A DNA stretch of 64,000 bases. It comes from Phanerodontia chrysosporium (lineage: Eukaryota; Basidiomycota; Agaricomycetes; Polyporales; Phanerochaetaceae). Of the stretch, positions 26,117 to 38,230 are shown piece by piece (within the stretch, counting starts at the first letter, position 1; every line of letters starts with the position of its first letter). Both the position numbers and the translations under genes were made by a program. Location: assembly GCA_001910725.1 (NCBI GenBank), contig MJGA01000009.1:434001-498000 (forward strand), in the 5' to 3' direction. The notes below the pieces were generated by a model, which worked only from the letters and a program-made list of their open reading frames with translations, was not told where the DNA came from and searched no databases.

Positions 26117-27799
26117 CTACACATATACACCCCGCTCCTTCAGAATCAGTTTTGCCTGTTGCACGTCCTCGCCAAGTCTGTAGCTGTTCACATAATCCAG
26201 GTTGCCTGTCAAGTCTTTGCTGACACCCTCGACAGTGAACCCGCTCGTGCCAAAGCCATCGCGGACCCTTCCAGCGGCCGTCGATTGGTCCCACACCTTC
26301 TGCGAGCGCGGTCTTCGCAGCTCATCATAAACTTTCAGTACGTCCTACAGAACGGTCAGCGTCCGCGAACAACAAGGGCGCAAGGTGTGCCACACCTGCA
26401 CGTTCTCTGGCGTGGTCTGCGCGTGGCTCAGGAGCTGCGCGAGGAGGTACGCGTCCTCGATGCCCTGCCCGGCGCCCGCATACAAGTGGGGAAGCATCGC
26501 GTGTGCCTACGAGTCCGTTTCAGCACGGCTTAGCACGGCGAGGATGGAGCAGCACGCACTGCATCGCCCAGCAGCGCGACGCGCCCCTTCGCATACGTCG
26601 GCAGGTGCGGATACACTGTGTTGATGTACCATTTGTTCGGCTTCTCGATGCACCCGAGCACCGCGCGGATGTTGCTGCCGTAGTCCGCGAACGCGTCCAG
26701 GAGGTCCGCGGTGGGCACGACCTCAACCGACGGGAGGTCTGGGTCCCGGTGTGCGCTTGGATGCCCGATCGGCACGTCGTAGTTGGCGACGAAGGCGGCG
26801 ATGTTGATCTATGGAGGGGGTTCAGAAGGCGTGTCTGCAGTGCGTACGTGGGTATACTGACCACCGCGCCTTTCTGGATGGGGTAGATGACTATATGCTA
26901 TCCACGTAGCCCCGGGTTTGCTCGCGAACACGCTGCTCATCGTGACCGAACACGCACCTTCCCGTCCCAACACAGACCATCGGATAGTTCCAGAAGCTCG
27001 TGTCGACGCCCTTTGCTGCGGCGCCCTCGCGGGTGACGAGCCCGCGGTAGCACACCGTGTTGCCGAACGCGACCGACGCCTTCGGTGCGATCCCGTGACG
27101 AGTGCGCGTTGCGGACACTTCATGCCGTTTGCGAGCAGCACCACGTCCGCCTCCGCACTCGTGCCATCGTCAAAGTGGATAACGGATCGCGCTGAGGGCG
27201 TGTGCGGCTCGGAGACCGTCGTGCACCGCTTTTCCAGGTGCACGCACGCCGGGTCGAGGTGCTTCACGAGCGCGTCGAGGAAGGACGTGCGGTGCACGGA
27301 CGCGCCGTATTCTTCCGGTGTCAGCGGCATCTGTGGTATTCGTGAGGGAAAGAACGGGTGCACGACGCTGGACGGAACACACGGTGAAGATTTCTTTATG
27401 TCCCTCTGCACCGAACACGTAACGAAACCCCCGTATATTCGGGAGGCCAGGCTCTGCAGTGTGCGCGAGGATGTCCTCGTACGCCCCGAGCTCGCGCATG
27501 ATCTGTAGCACATTTGCGCCTGCGGTCCGTGAGTGAGGGGAAATGTGTGGCGCAACACATAGATTCTGGCGCACCAAGTCCGATTCCAGCACCTATCTCG
27601 CCTAGTTGTCCCTGCGCAAGATGTCAACATAGATGTAAAAGCGGCAAAGTCTACCACGCACCCGAGCCTCGTAGACATGGGCCTTCACGCCCTTCTTCGC
27701 AAGCGCAACTGCACAGGTGAGCCCGCAAACGCCGCCGCCGATGATGGCGACTTCGAGCTGAGGATCCTGCTGGTAGCCTGACATAGGTTTCGTGGGCAT
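26117..27799 (-). CDS. FAD-dependent monooxygenase, salicylate hydroxylase-like
   Basis: The start is at 27799 (MPTKPMSGYQ) or at the in-frame Met at 27784. The dinucleotide-binding motif is VAIIGGGVCGLTCAVALAKKG followed by VYEAR. Two short introns lead to QLGEIGAGIGLGANVLQIM, the typical second strand of this group. Later come ADVVLLANGMK, then GRVALLGDA joined through an intron to AHAMLPHLYAGAGQGIEDA, which is the conserved GD FAD-contact motif. The C-terminal section ends KLILKERG. Such flavoproteins hydroxylate aromatic acids with NAD(P)H and oxygen and often act in lignin-derived aromatic catabolism. One apparent missing base lies between 27092 and 27118 (probably the CCC at 27092-27094). 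Many introns are inferred. No partner catabolic genes are adjacent. Confidence 0.85.
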
Positions 27800-28342
27800 C
27801 GTCGTGCGTGAATGCCTTTGACGTTGAACATGGCTGGGGAAGGTATTTATGCCTATCTCCTCGCTATCCGTTAAGCTATAGAACTCACCCGAGGCGCGGT
27901 TTCAGATGGCCCACGAGCGCGAGGGTGCGCCCGCCACGCGCCGTTACGTTTCAGCTGAGAGCGCGCTCGTCAGAGTCTCCGCCAGCGGAGGCGGGCGAAG
28001 CGACAGACGCCCCTCCGTGGAACTGCAGGCCGCGGACTTTGGCTCAGGGGCCTCAATGTCGTGCATGCGCTGCTCCAGCTCGTGGACTTACTACAACGTC
28101 ATGTCATTAGGAAACTGAACAGCAGCGACAGCTTGCGAAGTGTAGAGCAAGAATGTGTGTTAATGGGTTTGTGGCGTGAAGGACAAGGGTCATTACGGAC
28201 TACAAGGAGGATAGCGTTCGTGTGGGACATGCAGGGTCATAAGGTATGCTAGAGTGCGTGTGCAAATATCTGGCTGTTGTACAGGTATGATTAGCGGCGC
28301 CAGGCTTGCCGAAGGCCCACCGCCAAATGCTTGCGGCGTGTG
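27800..28342. other. Intergenic region
   Basis: About 540 bp between two minus-strand genes: the promoter of the FAD monooxygenase and the 3' end of the ATPase. No coding signal was found. Confidence 0.5.
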
Positions 28343-31300
28343 TTAGTGCTTCGAGCGCATGCTCATGGTGCGCATTGTCGGGACTACGGACGCAGATCAG
28401 CGACATGTTCGATGGCACACAGGATGGGGAACTTACACATCATGAGGCCCTTGATGTCCTTCACCCGTGCGTTCTCGACACTCTTGCGCATGAGAAGGAC
28501 TCGGATACTCGACCATACGAGCAGCAAGACACCAAATGCGACGGGGATGAGCCAGTATAGCGGCGAAAGCTTGTCGGTGCCTCCAAAAACGACGTGCAAA
28601 GGCGGGGTATAGATGATGAACATGCCGAGGCAGGCACCAGCGATGATGCCCGCAAAGTTGTAGTAGTTGCCGACGACGTTGCGGCCGAAGGGGAAGGAGA
28701 ACTTGGCCTTCACCGCGAAGACGTTGAAGCACTGGATGATGAATATCGAGAGGTAGACGATAGACTGCGCTCTTGCGAGCGCATCGATCTGCTGGGACGC
28801 TCCGATGACCTGGCCGCGCCCGTTCACAAAGTCAGGGGCGTGCTTGACGAAATATTCTGAGAGGGGTGATCAGCGGCGACGATCATGACGACAAGGACGC
28901 GTGTGCTTACGGCCGTTGAGCTGGGCCCTGCGAAGATCAGCCGGGGAGAACCCGCTCTTCCAGAAGACGACAAAGTAGGCGACCAAACTAGAGTGCGAGA
29001 TGAGTTAATGATTTGCGAGGTGCGACGTCAGAGCTGCAGACGTACGCGCCGACCATCTCGATGAGTCCGGCTTCCAGGTATGCGTAGCTGAGCAGCTTGG
29101 CGTCGACAAGGGTCTCATCGTCGGTGCGCTCGAAGCGGTCTTCCCAGAAGGCACGGGTGAATGGCGCGCGAAGCTTTGACTTCCAGACAGACAGCTTGGA
29201 CGGTGGGATGACTTCGTTCGTCTCCGGGTCGCGGTGAAGGGTCTTAGTGCGCCGCAGGGCCTTCTTCTTGCGGGACAGGATGGAGCGGTTGTTGACTAGA
29301 CCAAAGCCAGCTTAGCGTGTGGAGGATCAAGGCAGACAGTCCTACGTACCGGGCTTCCGAGGCGTCATTCTCATGAGGCCGTCCACTGTCTCCGGCTTGT
29401 CCCAAGCGAAGGAGAGCTGTGCGATGTTTAGCTTCAGCTTGCCCCACACATTGTACATGTGATACTTACTGCCACAAACAGCTCGAACCCAAGATCTGCG
29501 CACATACGTCAGCGTCCACTGAAAGTCGGACAAACGCGTCCACGTACCGATGACCAAGATAAGGATAGCAGACAAGGGCAGCGGTATCGGGACAACGACA
29601 TCTGGAAGTCGGTTCCGGTTAGCAGCGAGCGTGCACCAAGCGAAAGGTAACTGACAGAGCAGCTGCGGAATAACCTCTGGTGTACTGTGAGAAATGGTGT
29701 ACTGGATAGAACGCTTGAGGTTGACGAAGATCTGACGTCCTTCAGCGACACCCTCTGCGACCCATGTTAGCGCTCTGCATGTGATAAGAAGGAAGCTAGA
29801 TACTTACTAACTGTCGATGCGAAGTTGTCGTCTGGAAGGCGCAAAGTGAGAACAAGGCAGAGCATAGACGAGTAAAGAGCTTTACCGAGAAGGATCATGT
29901 TCGCTGCCTCTTTGGAAACATCTGAACCCGAGATATTCATGGCGATACCGAGGTCGGCCTGGGGACGTCGGTCAGAAGCAGCTCGATATGCGCACCAGGC
30001 ACAACGCACCTTCTTCAGAGCAGGAGAGTCGTTCACACCATCCCGGTACTAGATGCCGGTCAGCATTGTAGAACAGACTGGGACGACGGGATGACGTACA
30101 CTCCGACAATGTGGCCGAGCGCCTGCGCACGCTTGACTGCACAGCGCGGGTGAGTAGTCTGCCATAACGCGCAGCACGAAAGATGGCGCACCAATCTCGA
30201 GCTTGTGCTGGGGCGAAGTACGTGCGAAGACGATCTCCTGTTTTGAGAAGACTGCAGATCGGTCAGATAAGGGTGCAGCCCATGGCGGGCAGCGTAGATC
30301 ACGCACTCTGGTCCCACTGCCAGCCTTGCAGGCCGTCGATCTCGTCGCCGTGCACGACGACAGCGTCGACCTCGTCGTCATAGATCTCCTCAACAGGGCG
30401 GCCTGTCTTCTTGCTCAGCGTCTCCTTGGTGTCGCCCAGAATAAGGTTAATCTTGCGTGCGATCGCCTCCGCCGTCTTCGGGTGGTCGCCGGTGACCATC
30501 ATGACCTTGATGCCAGCGAGACGGAGCGTGCCGATGGCCTCTCGCACGCCGTGCTTGGGCGGGTCCTCTAGCGACGTGAGGGACACAAAGCAGTAGTCCG
30601 TGCTCGGGTACTGTCCGTCCGTCTTGGCGAATGCTGTCGTCTGATCGTAGTCGGGAGAAGGCAGAAGGCGCTGGGCGCATGCAATAACACGGTGTCCGCG
30701 CGAAGCCATGTACTGCAGAGAACGTCAGACTCATCCACCGAACGAGCCGATCCTACTCACGTTGTACGCCTCATCGTACGACTTGCGGAAGTCATCGGTG
30801 ATCGGGAACTGCTGGCCGTCCTTGAGATACGTCGAGCACTTGGCGAGGACACGCTCAGGCGCGCCTTTGATGTACGCAGTGAGTACGCCCGTGCTGTGCG
30901 GCTTGTCGAGCTGTACAGAGTCCGGGTCAGGGGAAGCGCCAACGCCAGTGACGACATCCACATACAATGACGAGAGCCCACTTGTTCGTCGAGTTGAACG
31001 GAATCTCGAAGACCTTGGGATGCTTTTTCTGATGCTCGTCGAAGTCCTGTATGTACCGCCCGGCGAAACGAATAAGGCCAGTCTCCGTGGCATCGCCGAG
31101 AATTGCACGCTGTTCGAATGGAACGTCTGTTCTGTCGAACTTCACACGCGAGTTGAGGGCTGCGATGTCCACTGTCTCTCGCATGCCAGGTGCGTCGATG
31201 GAGAACGATGTCGTGTCTGCGCTGTCATTATTGGACTACCGTGTCGCTGGTAAGCAACGTGCATCCACAGCAAGGTAAAGGTGACATACCTGGAAGGCCG

Positions 31301-33249
31301 AGTACATCTTCTCCCCGCTCCAAATGTTCGTGACCTTGTTCGGAGGCTGTCAGCATTCCCGTGTGCGACCTCGCTAAGCGCAACGTACCGTCATCTGGTT
31401 CCTCGTCAACGTGCCCGTCTTATCGGTGGCCAGCAGGGTCAACTGGACGAGAAGTTAGTACGACATACGACAGCGGGGTCTAGAGCGACTCACCGAGCCC
31501 AGGGTCTCCACACCCTGCAGGTCCTTGACCAAGACGTTCTGCGCCGCCATGCGTTTCGCGGCAATGGACAGTAGTAGCGTGACCACGGATGGCAGACCCT
31601 CAGGGACGAACGCGACCAGAATACTAGAGACGACATTCAGTCTGCGGGGCTAACGGGCAGGCGCCAATGCACTCACGAGACCGCGAAGGTCACTGTCTGA
31701 GTCGCCTTGCCCTTGTACGCGGTGGTGATGCCGACGACGAAGAAGACGATGGCGAACAGAATGGCAATTCCGGACACCATCATGACAAAGTGGCCGCTGC
31801 ATGCGCGAACGCAGGGTCAGCGAAAAACGGCAACGCGTTCAGGGAAAGTCCACTCACATTTCCCTCGACAACGGACTCTGGTTTCCGGACTCGCCTCCGG
31901 TCAGGGCCGCAATTTGACCTGAGCAAGGGTCATCAATCCGTGCGGGTTCAGGAGGGCAAAGGCGATTTTACCTATGAGTGTGTGATCACCCGTGCGGACG
32001 ACGACTGTATGAGCATGGTAAGTCACAATCCAGGGGTGCCGTAGATGAATTGCAAGGACTCACCTCCCCAGCCTTCGCCATTGACCACAAGCGTTGAATT
32101 GAAGATCTGCAAGGAGGATTAGGGTAGCTCATAAGTGCCGTGACAGTCTAAACGCACGAGGTTCTCCGCTTCTACGGGTCGCGCCTTCGAGCCGTCCGGC
32201 ACAGCGCAACGCTCTTGCGGTTCAGACTCTCCAGTCAAGCTGCTGTTGTCCACCTTCAGGTCCGTAGCCGCGAACAACACGAGGTCGGCGGGCGTCTTAT
32301 CGCCTACGCGCTAAACATGCCGACGGCCGGGGTCAGGAGCGAAGAGAGTGATGCTTGTTCAATGTACTCACCACCAGCACGATATCGCCCTTTACGAGGT
32401 CGGCGGCGGGGATAGACGTCAGGGTACCGTCTCGGACAACTCGGCACGAGGGCGGGATCATCGCCAGAAAAGAAGCAAGGATGGCCTCGGACTTCTGGAG
32501 TTGATAGAATTCGATGAACGCGTTAAGGAAAGCGACAGCGATGAGGATTCCACCGAGATACGTGTTTGCGAAGCTGTCCTGTAGGTAGCATGTGAGCAAT
32601 TCAGTGCTCCCGCGGTCCGGCAGTGTCACTGACCTTGAAATCGATGCCCAGCAGTACATACTCCAAGATTCCGGCGATGATCAGCAGGATGTTGAACATG
32701 GTCATTAGGCAGTCGAAGTACTGATAGGCAGTAATTTACGATCGGTCAATCGACGCACCCAGACAGCTAGAAGAGTGCGGCGTACCTTGCGCAGGGCCGA
32801 CTTCTTCTTCGGCGGTGTCAGGATGTTCGGGCCATCGCGCGCGAGCCGCGCCTTCGCGTCCTCTGACGTGAGACCATACGACGAGCCCGGATCCTTTGTG
32901 TCCATGGCGGCCTCCAGTGCCTTGGCTAGTTCGGCGAACGGCAGGCGGTGTTCTTGAATGTCGACTTTGTCCAGGTCCGATGATTCGCCTTTCTTGCCTT
33001 GGCTTTGTGCTCGCCGAGGTGTTCGTATCCGGCGGCGGCGAGCTCCTTGTCTTCCACGGTCAGCTCGCGCTTCATCTCGACCCCTCGCGGGCGGAGGTGT
33101 CCGTGGTGAATTTTTTCTTCATTGATGTCGGCGGGGCCATGGTGGTCAAAGGCAACCGTACGCGTCGCGGCCAGCGCCTCCTCCTCAGAGAAGGCGGGGC
33201 TGAGCGGGACAGGGGACTTTTCGAGGGAGGGGCTATGGTCGGCGTCCAT
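28343..33249 (-). CDS. P-type ATPase, type IIC (animal Na,K-ATPase-like)
   Basis: The gene has roughly 18 exons. The ATG at 33249 opens a hydrophilic, charged N-terminus; the cation-ATPase N domain follows ([20 protein letters not shown]). Then come the first helices and the A-domain. The phosphorylation motif [12 protein letters not shown] has its Asp codon at 31422-31424. The N-domain includes TNKWALVI; the P-domain has [15 protein letters not shown] and [12 protein letters not shown], then [22 protein letters not shown] and DDNFAST. The C-terminal helices include [14 protein letters not shown]. Sequence style (VETLGS before [13 protein letters not shown]) fits fungal ACU/type IIC pumps, which move Na+ or K+ across the plasma membrane. 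Single bases appear to be missing at 32997-32998 and 30042-30044; fixing them restores continuous frames. The tail ends [13 protein letters not shown]. Confidence 0.9.
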
Positions 33250-34700
33250 GCTGAGGGGACCAGCAGCAGCGAGAGGGAGTAGCTCGACCTGGGGGCAGGG
33301 AGCGAGGACCGTCTGCCCTGGTATAAATCCATTGCGGTTAGTTCGTCCAGACTCCGCTTGCTCTGAGAAAAAGAAAAGCGCGGAAAATTGTGAGCAAGGG
33401 TCTTATCAAAAGTGCAGATCCCACATGCGCGGCTGGATTGGGCATGGATAACACCAGCGTCCGCGGAAAGAATCGAGCGGACGAACAGCCAAAAGCCCTC
33501 AGGTCCTCCTCATCTGCCTCGACTGCCATAAATAGTATCCCACGTGGCAGACGTCGCGGTGGTCCAGTCTGCGGGCAAACTCCCCCATCACCCGGCCCTC
33601 GATAATTCGTCGTCTGCGTGGACATCTGAAAAGAGCCCGAACGTTCCATGCCTGCGAGCGCGATCGGGAGGAAGTCGCGGCCCTGACGCTGCATGCAAAG
33701 CCCCGACGTCTGCGCGCGGTTGGGTCGGAGCAGGCCTGAGAACCTGGTGATCCACCCATGCGTCGCTGAGCAAGCCTGAGCTATCGGCCTGCGAGAAAAC
33801 GGGGTGGCTTACCTGGCGTGATCAGGAATCAACGCCCCCTCAGCGCAAGATGCATTACACGCCCAGCCGCGACGCGAGACAACCGAGGCCCCCTGCACGA
33901 CAGAAGAGGGGTCCCGCAGTCATGGGATGACACCACCTGAGGGCCGCTGGAGCTGACAGGCAACCGGCGATTCAGAGTGAAGCCCAGGAGGACGTCTTGA
34001 CGGTGCGCGAACCCTGCCGTTGGCGTCCGATACCAATCGCATCAGGCCAGGTAAGGTGAACCATCCAGTCGGTATCTATCGATTCAAACGGAAAGTAGTC
34101 AGGCAGAAGCGCATGATAGACGTTCGCGAGATGAAGGTGAGAGTGGACCAAGCCCGCGATGGCAAACGCCAACTTCGCCTACGGGCGCCTGGGCGTCACG
34201 AGCTCGAGACGCTGTCGACTCTGGGAGGGGCCGTGTGCACTCACCGCCACATCGACAACGAATTGAACGATATCCGCGGCATGTGGCCCATAGCATCGAG
34301 CTAAGACCGAAGCCCTTCTCGCAGGACAGCTGTCTGCCAAGAAGGGCAAGCTTCACATGCTGTGCCTCCGACCAAGACCAGGAGGCCTTCTTTTCTATGC
34401 TAGGATGCAAAGTATCAGCATCTCTGTGAGTACAATGCTTCCGTTTGCTTGCAGTATGTGATACAGCGGCACTCACGGACAAGTCCATAGCTCGAACTGG
34501 CCACCTTGCGCTATGGGGCGCAGTGATAGCCCTCGAGGAACCCGATCTGCCCCTATACATGCAGGCTGGACAGGTCCTAGTCCTGCCTTGCGAGAGTAAC
34601 GGATATGCTGAGCATTGCTATCAGGCCGCGAGCTGTATGCAGCAGCCTATCCATAACAGACGTAAGCTCGTCTTTTTTCATTATTAGAAGACTTGGTGTC
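33250..34700. other. Gene-free region upstream of the ATPase
   Basis: About 1.45 kb. The part nearest the ATPase should be its promoter and leader, GC-rich with several CCGCGG-like and CCC runs. Overlapping open frames on both strands show no conserved motif. Confidence 0.4.
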
Positions 34701-36807
34701 GGAGCTTACTGTTGAATCCGGTACCGCAGGGTGCCTCTAGAATCAGCAACGGCCTTGTGAGCTGGAGGGTCGTACCGAAGACAGCCAAGTCATGCCTTGC
34801 TCATCGATGTGCCTTCGCGGTAACAGGATCTCGTGGTCGGTAGAAGTCCGACAAGCCTGAGCCATCTCTCAGGGCAATGCACTGCATGACGAATGCGCCG
34901 ATGTGTATGCGGCTTTAAGCCTGCTTCGAAGCGAGGTGAGAGGTGGATATCAGTACAAAATCTGGGCTTTTTCTGGTCAGCTAGGCTGACATCGCGCCGA
35001 AAGAGATTCCAGTCGTACTTGGGGTCAATTGATGCTTCGTTCTGCTCTATACAGATCTTTTGCGGGCCGTGGCGCATATGGGCCAAGGGCGACAAACGAT
35101 GGTAGGAGTTAGATAACCCAGCAAGCAGCAATGTGTGGGATTTCAAAGGCAAGTAATGATTTGCTTACACGGCTTGTCGGAAATCCCCAGCGCCTTTCAA
35201 GCGCTTCAAGCGCCTCAAGGCCGCAAGACGTTTTTTTGCTCGCAAGACCTTATAAGTGTGAGCAAACTCTCTCAAGCGTGCTTACCTGTCTTGCAAGACA
35301 GCACATCAATCTCAAGACGCCTGGATTCACCCAAGACCATTTACTTATCATATTTATTCGCACATTTAATATTAGACATTGAAATATTCATTTATTTAAA
35401 CAAGAACTACTAAACTACATCGTACATGGTATATATCTACAACACAAGCTGTGATCCGAGGCGCACTGCTCTCTTGTACTTCATAAGATTAGTTGTAGGC
35501 TGAGACACTCATCTAAGGATAGGACATCATTAGTAGGCTGTGGCGGCGCAGAGGTAGTGCTACATACCAGATGTACTACACAACTGCGCATACCGAAGTG
35601 CTGCGCAGGTGCGTCCTTTCTGAGAGGCAAGTGCCCGGCAGGGCCTCTGCATCTGCTGGCGGAGGCGGCGTGTGGGGCAGCACCGAACCGTTGCAGGGTG
35701 ACTTGCTGGACTGCCTGTATGTAGAAGAGATCAGCTCCAACGGAAGCCGCGAGAGACGTGGGGCAAGCAGCTCACGGAGTGGGCCGACGTGCGCGCGCGC
35801 GCCAGGTGCGATGGCGCGGTACACGGCGCTGCAGCGTGCGCTCAGGCAGCGCGTCGAGCGCACTCCGAACCTACCTGTGTGTGCTAGACGCTGTCGTCCA
35901 AGCCTATGATCGTGGCGAGGTCCTGCGAGGCTCTGTTGAGGCGGTTAGCTGAGAAAGACATGGAGGAATCTGCACATACCAGGTAGGCAGTGTGCAGAAG
36001 AGTCGGTGCGCATAGGGAGGGAGGCTTGTTGGGCGTGGTGAGCGGTGAAGATGGTGGCAAGAGACAACGGCGAAGTTCAACATGCGCAACCAAGAATGCA
36101 CTCGACATGTCCGAGATCCATCGGGGCTCGCTGCGAAACCTCTAAGTCTCGAGGACATAACTGTACCCTCTGCCGCCGCGAGACAACCAGCACATAAGCG
36201 GTGTCTTAGAAGACCTTGAGACTCACCGTCTATGCTTGGAAGGTCTCCAAGTCGACGTCGATGAGAAAAATCTCAGATTCAGTGTTGGAGACCTTGAGAC
36301 TTTTGAGGCTGCCTTGTATGGTCTTGCGATCAGCGTCGCAACGCTTGCAACGAATCTCAAGAGCGCATCAAGGCGCTCCAAGCGCATCAAGACCCAGCGT
36401 CTTGTAAGCCGGAAACCAAATTTCCGACACTAACGTGCGCGTATGTACCGCCTTTCACCGTTGACTAATAGTTATAAGCGCTCAGTAAGCAATCTCGTGA
36501 ATAATGACTATTGTGGGCGGAATGCCTGTAGATGTCGCGTACGCCCTTCGTCCAGAGGCGAAAATTGTAAATTCATTCAGCTCTGTGCACGTTTTGAACC
36601 CCTCCGTCCAGACAAGAGCGTAGTTCGCAGAATCTGAGACCATTCATCTAATCTTATCTCGCGGAGGCAAAACTACAGGCGCTCTCATGGCACCAAGTGA
36701 CGCGCGGGTTCGACCTTCACCACGACCATCTCACGACCATTACTTGTAATTTTAGAGCAACGACGAGCAACCTAAACACCCTATCCGATGTGAACTGTGC
36801 GGTTATA
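34701..36807. other. Gene-poor region with AT-rich core and putative inverted-repeat element
   Basis: About 2.1 kb without a supported gene. It has an AT-rich block at 35325-35430 unlike its surroundings and the inverted-repeat element listed separately. Short minus-strand frames at 35576-36110 lack family motifs. Confidence 0.45.
35175..36429. repeat. Putative non-autonomous inverted-repeat element
   Basis: TGTCGGAAAT at 35175-35184 is matched perfectly by its reverse complement ATTTCCGACA at 36420-36429. Inside, TCGCAAGACC at 35240-35249 has its reverse complement at 36320-36329. Both ends are crowded with TCAAG/CTTGA words (for example CTTCAAGCGCCTCAAGG on the left and GCATCAAGGCGCTCC on the right). 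Such sub-terminal word repeats often bind transposases. I see no transposase and no target-site duplication (flanks acacggct and ctaacgtg), so this is tentative. Confidence 0.35.
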
Positions 36808-37623
36808 ATGAGCAAGCTGGGTATCAGGGAACATCCACAGTGAGAGCATCTCGTGATTGTCGTCCGTGCTAGGCAGTAATGCGCATCCTAGGCACTGCCG
36901 CCCCGTGATTCAGACGGCATACCAGAGATTGGCGGCTCTCCTGCGGGGTTCATCGTCCTCGTTGTCGTCCTCGCAGCCATCTTCATCGTCTGCAGCATAG
37001 GCGTCTTCTTCCTCCTGCGCTCGCACAAAGACGACCCTTACGAGCGCCATGCCCGTCGCGTTCTCTCCGGTCGGCGGGAAGACATCACCTACCAGATGCC
37101 GCTCGGGCCTCCGGGGCTCAAAGAGAAGTTCAAAAGCCTCTTCCGCATGAGGGGGAGCGGCGGCTGGGTTAGAGCGAGCTCGGGGGACGACGAGTGGGAC
37201 GCATCGGACCCTGAAGCCCGGGGCATGCCGTACGACCCGCCGAGCGGACGTCGTACCGGGGACGCGCTCTGGGGCTCGGACTCGCAGGCGACCCTTCCGA
37301 AGAGCAACTTTGGGGTGCACAAGAGCGACACAATGGAGTCCATTCAGCTCTCTGCGCCCACGCTGGAGAATGTCACTGTCCCCACATTGTCCTATTCAGA
37401 CCCCTACTCATCATCGCCACCCCCTATGGATGGACCTTCATACACTGCTGGCCACGCACAGCAAGGCATGATCCAAGAACCTTCGTATACGAGCGCTCGT
37501 CTCTGCGGACAGAGCACCACCGACCTTCGAGAACGGGACACGATTCAAGGAGAGTCTCTAGATGCTAGACGACTTCGCTCAGTCAAGGCCAATCTTCATT
37601 TCAATGAGTACTCACTTGTATGA
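36808..37623 (+). CDS. Single-pass membrane protein of unknown function
   Basis: A 13-base first exon (36808-36820, writing MSKL plus one base) joins through a 93-bp intron to exon 2 at 36914. The result begins MSKLDGIPEIGGSPAGF and runs into one long hydrophobic helix (IVLVVVLAAIFIVCSIGVFF), then a stop-transfer LLRSHKD. There is no cleavable signal, so it is probably a signal anchor with the long tail in the cytosol. The tail of ~200 residues is rich in Ser, Pro, Asp and Gly, with PPGLKEKFKSLFRM near the membrane, and ends NEYSLV. This resembles many fungal plasma-membrane or vacuolar proteins of unknown role. No family motif was recognised. Confidence 0.7.
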
Positions 37624-38230
37624 TTCGCTTCATGGCGCTGTCGCTTTCACGCATGCATCGTTGTATCTTTAGATATTCACGTTGTTGTAATTCTAGTGTA
37701 CCCATGTATCATTTCACGACCACATCTCACTTACTACCCAGTGTAATCAGATCCTATGTCACTGACCACACGCACGTCTGCTGAAATGTGAAATAACCTA
37801 TGGTTTTTATTCGTAGTTATTCATGAACATAGAGTAGTGGGGGCGTTGAACGGACTACGCAAAGGCGGGTATAGGCATGACAGTCCGTAAGGGAAAACAT
37901 GATGCGTCGTAAAGTACACATAAAGGTAGCGAAGACGCTCCACAGATCTTTTCTGGGCGATGTGGAAAACTATAGGATACAACGAAGCTCATCAAGGGTC
38001 GTGAACATCGTAAGGTACGCTACATGAGATTCAATCGAGCACGGGGAGGCCGACACTGTACATACATCACAGGAGTCCAGAGTCCACGCAATTTTATGCA
38101 AACGGAAGGAAAATGGGGGTATCGCGCACGCACCTCCAACAGGTGGGCGAGTCGGGGACGGCTGTCCGCGTCCACATCTATACAGGCTGAGAGCAAGAGG
38201 GGGCGTCGTGGGGGAGCGAGACCAGTGCGC
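37624..38230. other. Intergenic region between convergent genes
   Basis: About 600 bp holding the 3' ends of the membrane protein gene and the HMG-box gene. It is AT-richer than flanking exons. No gene was seen. Confidence 0.5.

Noticed and set aside
25920..27799. FAD monooxygenase considered as a pseudogene
   Set aside because: All key motifs are present and introns restore the frame; the single base slip matches the error pattern seen in essential genes.
35576..36110. Minus-strand open frames that might be a small gene
   Set aside because: The pieces can be joined only by assumed introns, show no family motif, and lie inside a putative repeat element.
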